Shown: piece after piece, positions 34,247-45,228 of the stretch
Numbering within the stretch: position 1 is the first letter of the stretch
Layout: each line of letters opens with the position of its first letter
Assembly: GCA_033182465.1 (NCBI GenBank)
Contig: CP137318.1
Span: 1,984,001-2,048,000, forward strand
Length of the DNA stretch: 64,000 nucleotides
Reading direction: 5' to 3'
From: Sanghuangporus weigelae
Lineage: Eukaryota > Basidiomycota > Agaricomycetes > Hymenochaetales > Hymenochaetaceae
The notes under the pieces: generated by a model
Seen by the model: the letters and a program-made list of their open reading frames with translations, nothing else
The model's database searches: none
What the model was told of the DNA's origin: nothing
Translations under genes and position numbers: made by a program

Positions 34247-37237
34247 ATGTTCTCTTTCAGAAATGTGATGGAAAACCTAGCCCAGCCGCAACCTCAAACC
34301 CGTCCAAGCCATCCAGGCCGCTCAGAATCCCAGGAGGTCTCGCCAACCTCTCAAAGTGCTGGCGTAGATCGCCAACATTCACGCGGCTCACCATCTTTTG
34401 ATCTTACCAGCGTCGCGCAGTCGACGAGTCACCTAGCAGAGTCAGCATTCAGCAATCTGCGCAAGTCGTTGGCTACACAGCGCCCTTTCAACGTGGTGTC
34501 ACCTTTGGCGGAATCAGCTCGTGATGCCAGCACCTCTCCACGACCCGATCGTGAGCTTAAACCGGTGTCGAAGCCTAACCTTGAGGACAGGTTGAGAGCG
34601 TCTTTCACTATTGGAGATATATCAGGTTCACCGACACCGAATCCTTCGCATGCACCTTCACCCAGACCTCAGCAACCCGCAGCAAATGCTGTTCTCTCCC
34701 CGTCGTCCACGCCTCTTCCAGACTCTCCTCCAACATCTCCTCCGCCTATTGACCTCACTTCGCCTTTACAATCTGGTTCTCAAATTCCACCAGCAGGTGC
34801 AGACGACCATCCTCTTGCAGATCCCCTGACGGAAACTTCTATTGACAAGAGTCCTACGATTATGAAGAACAGAGGAATCAGGATTGCTCTTTCTCCCACT
34901 CGCTCGCGATATCCTGAGGCCGATGTGCCGCTCCCTCTGGCATCCCCCGTACCGACGAACCTATCTGCGTCCCAGTCATCTCAGCAATCTATATCACCAC
35001 TATTGGACGGCCCGCTACAGACCAACGGAGAAACAGAAGATTTGAAATCAAAACTGCAGCAGCTAGAAGCCCAGTCTCGAGGTCAGTCAAAGCCTGAATT
35101 ATACACTATATTATCTGCTAAGTCTATCAAATAGATGCTTCCGCCACTCTGGAAAGATTGACAAAAATGACAGATGCCGCGAATGCTGTTCTCATAGAGC
35201 TGACACCGTTGCTCGATATATCCGACATAGAGGGTCTGCGAACACACCTGCAGAATTTGAGATCGCAACGTAATGTATGTATTGTCACGTCTTAGTATGG
35301 TATCTATTCAAATCGGAATTTACAGTCTTCTGAAGAAGAGATAAAGCGGCTAAATGGCAAACTAAGTTGTAAGCTGTGCAATTGTTTATCTGAGAAGTGT
35401 CATCTCACATATAGTTCGAAGTATACGATGAGCGCATAGAAGAGCTCCGTGATACTCACCGACTGGAAAGTCGCTCACAAACTGAACTTGTCGATGATCT
35501 TCGCAAACAGCTAGAAGAATCTGAGGCGTTGTTGAAAGCCGCTCAAGTTGCGACGACTCAAGCAGAAGATGAGATACGAGCTCGACAAGCAGAAGCTGAA
35601 CAAGCTCGCACAGAAGCGCAGAAGCTCAGGGACATGGCGAAGGAGGAAGAAGAAAAACGGGTGAAGGCTATTAGTTTATTGAAGACTGTGCGTCAAAAAC
35701 TTGTCAAGACGGAGAAGGAGAGGGATGATGCTGCAAAAGAGATCGAGTTGTCCAGGGAGAAAGAGAGGGCATCAATCGAGCGCGAAAGATCGGAGAAAGC
35801 AAGGCTTGAGAAAGAAGTCGAGAATGTGCGGGCAGAGAAGGAGAGGGACGTAGCAGGCTTGAAATCCCACTTCGATCGAGAGCTATCAAGCGTGAAGGAA
35901 AGGCTGGAGAAAGAGTTTTCTACTCGAGAAGGACAGATTGAGCTTGAGGCAGCCTCAACCAAGGTAAGCACATATTTTACGAGGAAGGGCTTGTGCGTTG
36001 ATGTGTATTTCGTAGGCTTCTCTTCAGAAAGAGATTTCAACGAAGAATACTAGGATTCAAGCACTCGAGAATTCTGTCCGCTCGTTGAGCTCCGAACGCG
36101 ACTCGTTGTTTGATCAGCTGCAACTGCGCCAGGCCGAAGTAGAATCCTCACAGTCTATGCTCGAAAGTCTTCAGAGTTCTACAGCCGAACTGCAATTCCA
36201 ACTGAGGGAATCAGCAGATCGCAACTCCTTACTGGCGGAGGAGTTGACTGATGCTCAGCGAGAGCTTGAATACCGCACACAGCGACCATCTCTATCGAGA
36301 GAAGATACTGCACGAATCCGCTCCTCCACGGAAGCGAAGTATAAAGCGAGGATAAGCGAACTAACATCGCGCCTGGCGGAAGTAGAACGTGACAGAAACG
36401 ACATGGAGGCAGTATTCAGCCGAAACTTGCAACAAAAAACGCAGGAAATTGAAGTACTCAAAAAGACTGTTGAGGCTTCATCTCGGAATACTGGGCCCAG
36501 TGAGGAGGAAGTGATGGAGCTAAAACAGCAGATTGATACGCTTCGACACGAAGTTGCTGCCTACAAGGAGCAGGTATCAGATTTAGATCGCCAGAAGGAC
36601 ATAATTAACGACCTTGAGGTGATCTTCAAGTATGACATGTCCAATTCAACGTCTTACAACATATCCACAGGCCCAACTGCAAAGGCAGAGCACCGAATTC
36701 AATTCTCGCTCGGAGCAATACGAACGAGAGACTGCTGAAGCGAAGGAAAGAGAGCGTCAAGTTAGGGCTGCGAATAAGGTATGTGAAGTCATTTGTCCAA
36801 GGCGTTCCTTCTGATGCCTTTTCTTGAAAGACGCTTCGAGAGGAGCTGCGAAAAGTACAGAGTTCTGCTGCCCTCCTTGAACGGCAACGAAATCCCGGTG
36901 TTGGTTATTGGAGCAGCATTACCCGACACGATAACTCCTCCGAAGCCGTATTTACTTCTCCCAGTCCATCAACGTCGGAGCTACCATCTTCGCCTCGAGC
37001 GGGTTCTCCAGCGCCAACATCAAGCGATGAAGAAATAAATCTCGAGTACCTTCGAAACGTCATCCTACAATTTCTCGAACACAAGGAGATGCGCGTGAGT
37101 TTTCAATAATTGTTATTGACTGGAGTGGTTGCTGATGTTTGTCCGGCCGGCATAATAAGCCACACCTAGTTCGAGTGCTTTCCATTATTCTTCGATTTAC
37201 CCCGCAGGAGACCAGACGTCTGATGGCAAAAGTTTGA
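34247..37237 (+). CDS. GRIP-domain golgin (Imh1-like)
   Basis: Opens with MFSFRNVMENLAQPQPQ and a long Ser/Pro-rich segment, continues as an almost uninterrupted coiled coil (for example EEEEKRVKAISLLKTVRQKL and KERASIERERSEKARLEKEV; ARISELTSRLAEVERDRNDM), and ends in a GRIP domain: INLEYLRNVILQFLEHKEMR spliced to PHLVRVLSIILRFTPQETRR. The Tyr of the YxxN motif that contacts Arl1-GTP is present. Such golgins tether vesicles at the trans-Golgi under Arl1. Several short introns lie within the coil. The end is TGA at 37235-37237. Assignment is strong for the GRIP domain; the Imh1 equivalence is by analogy. Confidence 0.88.
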
Positions 37238-37626
37238 CCCATTTCGCATTTCGCATTCATTTTTTGCATTTGAGTAATTGTTCTCTTATTCTGACGCACG
37301 ATACCAATAATCGGACCTGCATGTCGTTACTCGCAGCTAGTTTAGCTAATTCTGAAAACATTGAAGTTAACTGGATAAAATAGATGAACACATGGACCCA
37401 CCAAATCACACGGATCAGAATGGTCCCTTCGACGACGACGCGTCGATCTAAATGCCGACTCTTTTTGACTGCCATGAAGACGCGTCGCCTGTGCCGGCCT
37501 CTTGAACTCCATCTATCCATCCAATCGGTGGCTCATGAACCAATATAAAAGTCTCGGCTGTGATCTTTGAAGATTCCAACAAGATCCTTTTGTTTCGGTT
37601 CCTTCCAAGTTATCTTTTCGTCCGCC
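37238..37626. other. Spacer between golgin and stomatin-like gene
   Basis: 389 bases without a gene, carrying the golgin 3' region and the upstream region of the SLP2-like gene. No distinctive motif noted. Confidence 0.4.
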
Positions 37627-38925
37627 ATGGGACTGCTTTCTCGACCCTCTGCACATCTACCTTTACGGGCGCTGAGATCTCCGACCAGACGTGTCCTACT
37701 CGGTCGGGCAGGTCAAGCTCGTACATTCTTTTCTATTATTCACCAAGGGTATGAGGGCTGGAGGTTGTCGTTTGGTCGGAATCCGGTCAAGCTCAATCCA
37801 GGGCTGAGACTGATGATCCCAGTCTATCATACGATACAGGAGGTCGACATGCGTGAAACATCGGTACGTCTCTGTTGCAGTAGTCCTAGTTTACATGCAC
37901 GACATGCTGATCATCTGTGCATGAATCAGGTAAACATTACGGACCTTACGGGCTTCACAAGCGACAATGTCCCTGTGCTCGTCTCTGGCTCGTTGTTCTT
38001 TAGAGTGAAGAACTCGTACGACGCTTGCTTCTCCGTGAGCGACTTTCAGAAAAACGTGGCGAACATCGGTACCTCGGCCATCCGTTCTGTTATTGGCCAT
38101 TTCACGGTGAGTATATACGGCTTTCTTGTCGGAGAGCATTTCACTAATCTGGCAGTGACTTGTCAAGTACGATGAAGTTATTGGAGATAGGAACAAGATC
38201 AACCAGAAGCTTCATGAAGTCATTGGAGAAAGCATCAGTGTACGTCCGTAGCATTCATTCTCACGTTCTACATTCTTAAGTATATTTTCTATGGATCAGA
38301 GATGGGGAGTTGCATGCACACGTTTCGAGATCCAGAACTTCCATCCTTCGAATCGGGATGTCGAGAAGCAGCTCGAGCTTCAGATGGCCGCTGAACGGGA
38401 ACGACGCAAGCAAATTCTCGACACACAAGCACAAGTAAATGTTGCCGAAGGGCACAAACAACGTGCCATCTTGGAATCTGAAGGCAGTAAGTAGAAGCGC
38501 TTCCACGAAATGATTGCTCCGGTCTCTTAACGAGTGAGACAGAACTACAGGCTACTCTGAATACATCGGCTGGACAAAAGCAGAAACTTATCCTTGAGTC
38601 CGAAGGTCATCTCGAAGCGGCGAAGAACGAAGGTCTAGCACTTGCAAGTCAGGTGGATATCCTTGCACAGTCATTGGTAGCTGAACCTTCAGCAAATCCG
38701 ACAGACAAAGACAGACGGGAGGCGCTGGATACTCTGCTTGAGCTGAGAAGGCTTGAGCAACTCAAGGCTATTGCGGCTGGCCATGGCAATTCGACATACT
38801 TCTTCGGAGACGCTAAAGGCACGGGAAGAGACGCGTATGATGTTGAGAACGTTGAGAAGTGGAAGAGGAGCCTCAGTGATGAGAAGAAAATTGCTTTTTC
38901 TTCTGTTGGGAGTGGAATCATATAA
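37627..38925 (+). CDS. Mitochondrial stomatin-like protein (SLP2-type SPFH/prohibitin-fold)
   Basis: Arg/Ser-rich leader (MGLLSRPSAHLPLRALRSPT) then FGRNPVKLNPGLRLMIPVYH and TIQEVDMRETSVNITDLTGF, the SPFH domain start of stomatin-like proteins. It goes on with NVPVLVSGSLFFRVKNSYDA, RSVIGHFTYDEVIGDRNKIN, EVIGESISRWGVACTRFEIQ and the helical part MAAERERRKQILDTQAQVNV with the repeat A-x-x-K/Q-..ILESEG (found three times here: AILESEG, LILESEGHLE). SLP2 organises cardiolipin-rich inner-membrane domains and proteases. The C-terminus (NVEKWKRSLSDEKKIAFSSV) is fungal-type. Introns are short and phase-consistent. Confidence 0.9.
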
Positions 38926-39111
38926 ATTTGCGGATTTAGATCTCCATTCCACTCGCTCGATACCGCGCATTGTATACGATACCAACCCCAACTCAATGTA
39001 TTTTTTATTTTTCACTATTTTTTTCGTGCATTTTCTCCTCGCATTACATAATAACGAAACCATTCTTCGCTTCGAAGAACGAAAATCACTCACCGGTGAC
39101 CGACAACTGGT

Positions 39112-41352
39112 ATGAGGCGTGCTCTTGGAAAATGCGTCCCCTCTCAGCTCGTTTTATTCGACTTCCTTGCGCCTCGACTCTACACGTCTTCAAAGACGCG
39201 GATTTTGACAGGAAGCACATCTCGTCCTTATCTTCAAGTATCGGCTGCTCGTAATATCTCTACAACCGCGAAGACACGCGCGACCGCAACGAAATCTTCG
39301 ATTCTCGATGCTGCAAGTAATTCAGAAGGCGATCTGAGCTACCATGCCGCGCATCTATACAAATGTGCCCTGGCTGGAGATATTCTTGAGGTGTGGTCTG
39401 CGTACGGACAGATTCATAGCGAGCATCGGCGTCTGGTGCTCGGACCTGAGCATTATGGTGCATTGTCTATGATGTTGGTTAAGAAATACGATCATGTTCT
39501 GTCTACGGCGGACAAGAGCGATGAAGAGCTACACGCGATGGAGGAACTTACGTTTGCTTGTGCGGGTGCCGGATACGTGGAGGGCCTGCGCCAGATGCTG
39601 GTCTGGCGCCTTGTGAGGTCGGAATCAGATAAAGTCATTAGTGCGTTCGAGCGTTTCGAACAAACCTTGCTTCTAGACGAGTCCGGTTTGGAAAAGTCGA
39701 CGACACCTCCGGACACGGACACAGTCGACGATGATGAAAACGAGGAACTAAGACTTGCGAATCCAGATATAAGCCGCCTGGACGTTGCGAACATAATGGC
39801 TGTGACGGTCGCAGCCTACGCAGCACAGGGACGTTTCCAGGATGCCGTACAATTCATCTTGCAGCATCCAACGTACCGAGTTACTGGCGACAATATGGAG
39901 ACGTTAGGGGAGGAGCTGAAAGCTTGCGGTATGGACCAAGGGCCACGAAGTGCCTTAGTGTCGACGACGCGGTACTACATTGATTCTGGTGGCTTGGCAC
40001 TACTGGTACAGCGGCCGGAAGCGTTCAAGGCTCATCTGCGTAACTTGGTGAAGGAAAGGAGAGTCGGTCATAGGTTGGACAAGCTCCGAGCTAGATTTAC
40101 AGCCGCGTTCAATGGCAAACATGCATGGGCAGCAGCAACAGAATCACAACAATCTCCTACGCGTCCAATAGTCGTTCCAGAGAAGATCTGGGGATATCTT
40201 ATTTATTCTTATATTGTCGTACGCAACGAAGATTCCGCGAGGGCGCTTTGGGCCGACGTCATCAGGTGGGGAAGGGAACCGGGAACGGAGATGTTTAACG
40301 CATTGTTGGAGGGCTATCGCGATGCAGGCCATTTGCCGAAGCTTCTGCATACATGGCAAGTGATGGAAAAGCAAGGTATCCCTTTCGATGCACGCTCCTA
40401 TGGTGCAAAGCTTGGGGCCCTTGTACTGGACCGGGACGCTGGACACTACTCTTTGACACTATTCGACGAGTTCAAAGCGACAAGGCCGAACGAAGAAGAT
40501 AGTTTATTCGTCTACAATATCGTCCTCAACAATCTGCTTCTTCGATACGAAAGGAAAAAAGCTCTCGCTTTGCTTGACGAGATGAAGAAACGTGGTCCTC
40601 AACCAGATATCGTTTCTTACAACACGTTTATTGCACACTATGCGAAGCAACCGAACTTGCAAGAGATCACGAAAGTTGTTCGGGAGCTCACAGAAGCCTG
40701 CGTCGAACCGGATGTATTCACGTTTACATCAATTCTTTCGGCGTTGTTGAAAACTCGGATTTCCAATGGTGCGGAACGTCTGCTGAGCATTATGGATATG
40801 ATGGGTGTGAAGCAGAATGTTGCGACGTACAGTGCGATTATTGATTCGCAGGTACGGAAAGGGACGAAAGTCGGCGTAACGGCCGCGTGGCAGGTTCTAC
40901 AGCAGATGGAACGCATGAAGGACGTTAAGCCGAACATAGTCACGTATACGTCGTTCCTTGCGGGCTTACATCGAAGCCGGGAGCTGGACAAAAATCTCAT
41001 TACGTCTATCTCATCGGACGTTGTGCAGACGATGACGAAACGCGGGATGCGACTGAAGCTAGGGACGTATCAAGTCCTACTGAAAGCGTGCTTGGAGAAC
41101 CCAAATGCAGAAGCGCTCGATTTCTTTATGGACTATTACAACATGATGCGGAGGAATGGGGTACCGCTCTGGCACGATACGTGGTATATTATTCTGGATG
41201 GGCTTGTTCGAAGGGAGGAATGGGAGTTGGGAAGCGAGATGAAAAAACAGATGCTAGACTCTGGATTCCAACCGATGTGGGGCGTAGCGAAGAGGATGAG
41301 GTTGATTGAAAGCTGGGAAGCGCAGAATGGGAAAGGACTAGGGACTTTATGA
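39112..41352 (+). CDS. Mitochondrial pentatricopeptide-repeat (PPR) protein
   Basis: A single 746-codon reading frame without introns, in contrast to its neighbours. The leader is mitochondrial in character (MRRALGKCVPSQLVLFDFLA). The C-terminal half contains 35-residue PPR helices such as PDIVSYNTFIAHYAKQPNLQ, EPDVFTFTSILSALLKTR, VKQNVATYSAIIDSQVRK and VKPNIVTYTSFLAGLHRS. PPR proteins bind organellar RNA, and in fungi most act in mitochondrial mRNA stability, processing or translation. The N-terminal half is helical but less clear. No SMR or endonuclease domain is visible. The target RNA cannot be inferred. Confidence 0.88.
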   Translation: MRRALGKCVPSQLVLFDFLAPRLYTSSKTRILTGSTSRPYLQVSAARNISTTAKTRATATKSSILDAASNSEGDLSYHAAHLYKCALAGDILEVWSAYGQIHSEHRRLVLGPEHYGALSMMLVKKYDHVLSTADKSDEELHAMEELTFACAGAGYVEGLRQMLVWRLVRSESDKVISAFERFEQTLLLDESGLEKSTTPPDTDTVDDDENEELRLANPDISRLDVANIMAVTVAAYAAQGRFQDAVQFILQHPTYRVTGDNMETLGEELKACGMDQGPRSALVSTTRYYIDSGGLALLVQRPEAFKAHLRNLVKERRVGHRLDKLRARFTAAFNGKHAWAAATESQQSPTRPIVVPEKIWGYLIYSYIVVRNEDSARALWADVIRWGREPGTEMFNALLEGYRDAGHLPKLLHTWQVMEKQGIPFDARSYGAKLGALVLDRDAGHYSLTLFDEFKATRPNEEDSLFVYNIVLNNLLLRYERKKALALLDEMKKRGPQPDIVSYNTFIAHYAKQPNLQEITKVVRELTEACVEPDVFTFTSILSALLKTRISNGAERLLSIMDMMGVKQNVATYSAIIDSQVRKGTKVGVTAAWQVLQQMERMKDVKPNIVTYTSFLAGLHRSRELDKNLITSISSDVVQTMTKRGMRLKLGTYQVLLKACLENPNAEALDFFMDYYNMMRRNGVPLWHDTWYIILDGLVRREEWELGSEMKKQMLDSGFQPMWGVAKRMRLIESWEAQNGKGLGTL

Positions 41353-41364
41353 TAGGAAATAGAT

Positions 41365-41684
41365 TTAATGTGCTGATGAGGACGCCTGTCCGAAGAAAAT
41401 GGCGCGACTGAAGCCTCCTAGACGAGTATAACGATCGTACACTGGTCGAATATGTGAATAAATTGAAAAAACACACGTATAGATAGATACACACGTGTGT
41501 GAGCCCACTTTCTTCCTAGCCATTTACCGAGGTAGGGTAGCAGAACGATTGAGAAGAGGAGCTGGAGTTGACGAAGGTTTTCCTCCCATTCCTGTTGTGC
41601 GATGCGGAGTTCCTCGTCTGTGTCGTAACCGTCGTCTGAAGCCGCGGATGAGGAATCGATTGAGGATACTGATTCAGAGCCCAT
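41365..41684 (-). CDS. Small outer-membrane protein, Mim2-like candidate
   Basis: Two exons (41495-41684 and 41365-41441) with a 53-nt intron give 88 residues: an acidic Ser-rich start (MGSESVSSIDSSSAASDDGY), DTDEELRIAQQEWEENLRQL, a hydrophobic helix LLFSIVLLPYLGKWLGRKWA, and RYTRLGGFSRAIFFG. This arrangement, an acidic patch, E-E-W-E-E-x-L..Q-L, then a single helix with L-P-(F/Y)-x-G-K-W-L-G-R and a C-terminal Y-x-R-Y-x-R-L-G, matches my memory of the fungal Mim2 family (partner of Mim1 in the MIM complex that inserts helical proteins in the mitochondrial outer membrane). The splice is needed to reach RYTRLGG; unspliced, the frame ends at 41418-41420. Confidence 0.68.
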
Positions 41685-41917
41685 GGCGGTGTGTATGTTA
41701 GTCACGGTGTTGTAGCAAGGTCCGAGCTCGTTTTTACGTCGATCAAATCAGGTGCCCGCTTTTCGCTCCAACTTCAACTTGAGTTCGCCACACTTTATTA
41801 GCATATACATTGTCACATCTTCACTCTTTCCTCCATCACCGGCGTCGTCGTCGACAATAGCTATAACGCTGGAGGCAGAGGCAACACGTACAACTAGACA
41901 ACTCCATCGCATGCATC

Positions 41918-44552
41918 ATGGATGGTCCTCCTCCCGCTGTGCCCGCAAAACCAGGGCGCTTGGTCGGTAATGCTCTCCTCTACGCTATCAGTATCTTTGC
42001 TAGTTTGGGTGTATTTCTGGTATGTATTTCGTTCGCGATTTCATTACAATCTGCCCTCCGTACTAACTGGATCCTACGCACAGTTCGGCTATGACCAAGG
42101 GTACGCTCGCCACAATGCAATTTACACGAGGCTAGCTGTCCATCTAAACTCATGTGCTCGTATTAGTGTCATGTCCGGTATCATCACCGGACCATATTTT
42201 CAAGCTTATTTCGCCCTCACAAAATTCCAGCTGGGGACGGTCGTCGCAATTCTAGAGATCGGCGCTTTAAGTTCGTAACTTTCTTCGCGAAGTCCAGAAA
42301 AAAATCAAATGATTCACGTGTCTTTTTGCTTGTAGTAACGTCTCTTGCTGCGGGACGTGTAGGGGACGTGATTGGGAGGAGGTTGACTTTGTTCTGGGGC
42401 GCTTTCGTCTTCACGATTGGCGGAGTAATTCAGTCATTTACCATAGGAGTTGAAATGATGATCGTCGGGAGACTCATCAGCGGATTTGGTGTCGGCTTGC
42501 TTTCGTACGTACAATTTCGTAGGTCAGCAGGTCCTGCTCCTAACCAAAGTGCTCTAAAAGGACTATTGTTCCGATATACCAGAGCGAGATTTCACCGCCG
42601 AATCATGTACGTTTCGAGATTATTGAGTGCTACTTTCTGTTTTGCTAATAGTTTACAGAGAGGCGCTCTTGCGTGCATGGAATTCACCGGAAACATCTTT
42701 GGTTACGCTTTCTCCGTCGTGAGTACACTAGCTGGATATCCCACTGAGCATGCACGTCTAAACATCTTCAGTGGACGGATTATGCTTGCTCATTCATAGA
42801 CTCCGATTACTCGTGGCGCTTGCCATTGTTTATACAATGCATTATCGGCGGTATACTCGCTGGAGGCTCCTTATTGATGCCTGAAACCCCTCGGTGTGTA
42901 GAAATCTCCGATCTTAGATACGGAAGAGTGTTGATCGCTTTGTAGTTGGTTGATTGACACTGACAGAGACGATGAAGGGATGCGAGTACTTGCTGATTTG
43001 CACGGAGGAGACCCGAATAATCCCGTTGCTCTCGACGAATACCAAGAAATTAAGGATAGAGTTATGGCTGAGGTTATATTTTCATTCTTTGATACGTTGT
43101 TGAATACGCTGACGGAAGACCGCAGCGTGACTCGGGAGAAGCTAGATCTTATGCTGTGATGTGGAGGAAATATAAAAAACGTGTGCTCCTGGCTATGTCC
43201 TCCCAGGCCTTTGCACAACTGGTACGCGTTTTGTTTCCTGCGCTCTATGTCGTTATTAACGGCTCGCACAGAATGGAATCAACGGTATGTACTTTCGCAT
43301 GCGGAGGACCTGTGCACTAACGGTTGCCCTTTCTGAAAGTTATTTCATATTATGCCCGTGAGTTCTTTTTAAAACTTATTTCTGCTGGTAGCTAACTCAT
43401 TGGTGATAGCTCTCGTTTTCGAAGGTTTGTGTATCTCAATAACTTATACTCCAATGATACTAAGACTATTCCGACAGAGGCGGGCTGGGTTGGACGGGAT
43501 GCCATTCTTATGGCAGGTATCAATGCTCTCATATATCTGCTGAGTACCGTACCGACATGGTTCCTTGTTGATCGCTGGGGAAGGCGAGCTATCTTGATGT
43601 CTGGTGGCGTAGTTGTAAGTCTATTCGTTGCTCATACTTCCGGGGCATTGAAATTGAACCGGAATTGAAGATGGCTATTGCGTTGATGATGACTGGATGG
43701 TGGATGTACATCGACGTACCCAACACTCCGCGAGCCGTCGTGTTCTGCGTCATTGTTTACAACGCTTTCTTCGGGTATAGTTGGGGACCGATCCCGTGGT
43801 TGTACCCGCCTGAGGTAAGGCTCACAGAGCCAGTGGCTGAACACAATGATTGATGCGTTGTTGTATTCTAGATAATGCCTCTCGCTGTTCGCGCGAAGGG
43901 TGTGTCTCTGTCCACTGCCACGAACTGGGCGTTCAACTTTCTTGGTTCGTGGGATTTTTGCGTGAACGGCCGAAGATGATCATTGAGCTCGCCCTTTCTA
44001 GTTGGGGAGAGTACTCCAGTCCTTCAAGCTGCGATTCGGTGGCGTCTTTACCCGCTGCTCGGCTTCTTCTGCACATGCAGTTTTATTCTCGGTAAGCGGC
44101 GTAGCCTGAATTCGCTTTTTGTCAGTAAGACTGAATTTGTTGATTTTCAGTTTATTACCGTAAGTAGAAATGGTCAAATCGTCTTCAAATGCTGACACTG
44201 TCATTTAGTCTATCCCGAGACGATGGGAGTACCATTAGAAGAAATGGATGCTGTATTCGGGGAAGGTTAGTTTGCATTTCACTCGGTCTATTCTTGGGTA
44301 TGTTTTTTGACTCAATCCTAACCAACAGAGGAGCGTATCGAACAAGAAGAAGAGATGGAAGAAGAGGAACTAGAGCGCTTGGCTCTTCTTTCTGGCAGAC
44401 GAAGGACTCTCAGTTTGCCCTTCAGTCACAATTACGGAGCTATCCCGAAACCGGCGACAACGACTCCTAGTGCAGGTCCGCCACCGTTGCCGCGCAGCAT
44501 TTCATGGCATGGAGAGCGACAGCCACTGAATCGAAATGATGATGATGAATGA
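41918..44552 (+). CDS. MFS sugar-porter family transporter (tandem copy 1)
   Basis: Twelve-helix major facilitator. After splicing it shows FGYDQG at helix 1 and GRVGDVIGRRLTLFWGAF (the G-R-x-G-R-R loop 2-3 motif), GRLISGFGVGLLS, PIYQSEISPP, RGALACMEFTGNIFGY, PETPRWLIDTDRDDEGMRVL, NGIN..ISYYA, DRWGRRAILMSGG, and NWAFNFLVGESTPVLQ with PETMGVPLEEMDAVFGE. These place it in the sugar porter family (proton-linked hexose or polyol transport at the plasma membrane). Exons include three consecutive micro-exons of 13, 18 and 15 nt (43272-43284, 43340-43357, 43410-43424). The long acidic/basic tail ends at 44552. No break was seen, so it appears functional. Substrate unknown. Confidence 0.87.
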
Positions 44553-45228
44553 CGGTGTAGCAACGTGCAGCATTTTTTTTATTGAGAATAAAGGGTCCTC
44601 CTGAGCTGTCTGAAGAATTCAGATCCCCCGAGGGCCGAGATAATCTCCTAGTAGATTGTTGAGCTAGCTTAGCTCCCCGCACTGTATCATGTAGTCCCAT
44701 CTGACAAGGCATTTGTTGCATAGCATTTGCATTTTTGTAATTATTTGATTCAATGGCGATCAGATTTTGTCCTGTCATTTACCTACTGAGTAAAAATATT
44801 TAAAAATGAATATTTCTCGCTTGATTTGTGGGGAAAGAACGGGAAGATCGACAGTGGATTGCGATTGGACTGGAAGCTGACGACGAGACGACGGGACGGA
44901 TTGGGTTCCACGTCCACGGCTTACTGCGCCGACTTGACAAAACCGTTTCATATCATCTTTACTTCTACACAAAATTATCTTTTTATACTGCTGTCGCAGG
45001 CGGGCGCGCTTTGATCGGCGTTCAACATCAAACAAACAACGACATTTCCACACGCTGGCATCGCCGCCCATACTGTGTTCTTGGCCGTCCCGCTCTACCT
45101 CTCCGCTCTCCGCTCTGGCTCTCGTATCCGAGCCGCATGCTACGTTGGCATCGCGCACAACTCTACAACAAAATCTTTGTCGTCGTCTCTAGCCCTAATC
45201 TAATTCAGGGGCAACACCGACGACGAGA
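44553..45228. other. Spacer between tandem MFS transporters
   Basis: 676 bases with no recognised gene. The first part, with a T run near 44573, is the 3' region of copy 1; the remainder (44770-45228) is the upstream region of copy 2. Confidence 0.45.
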
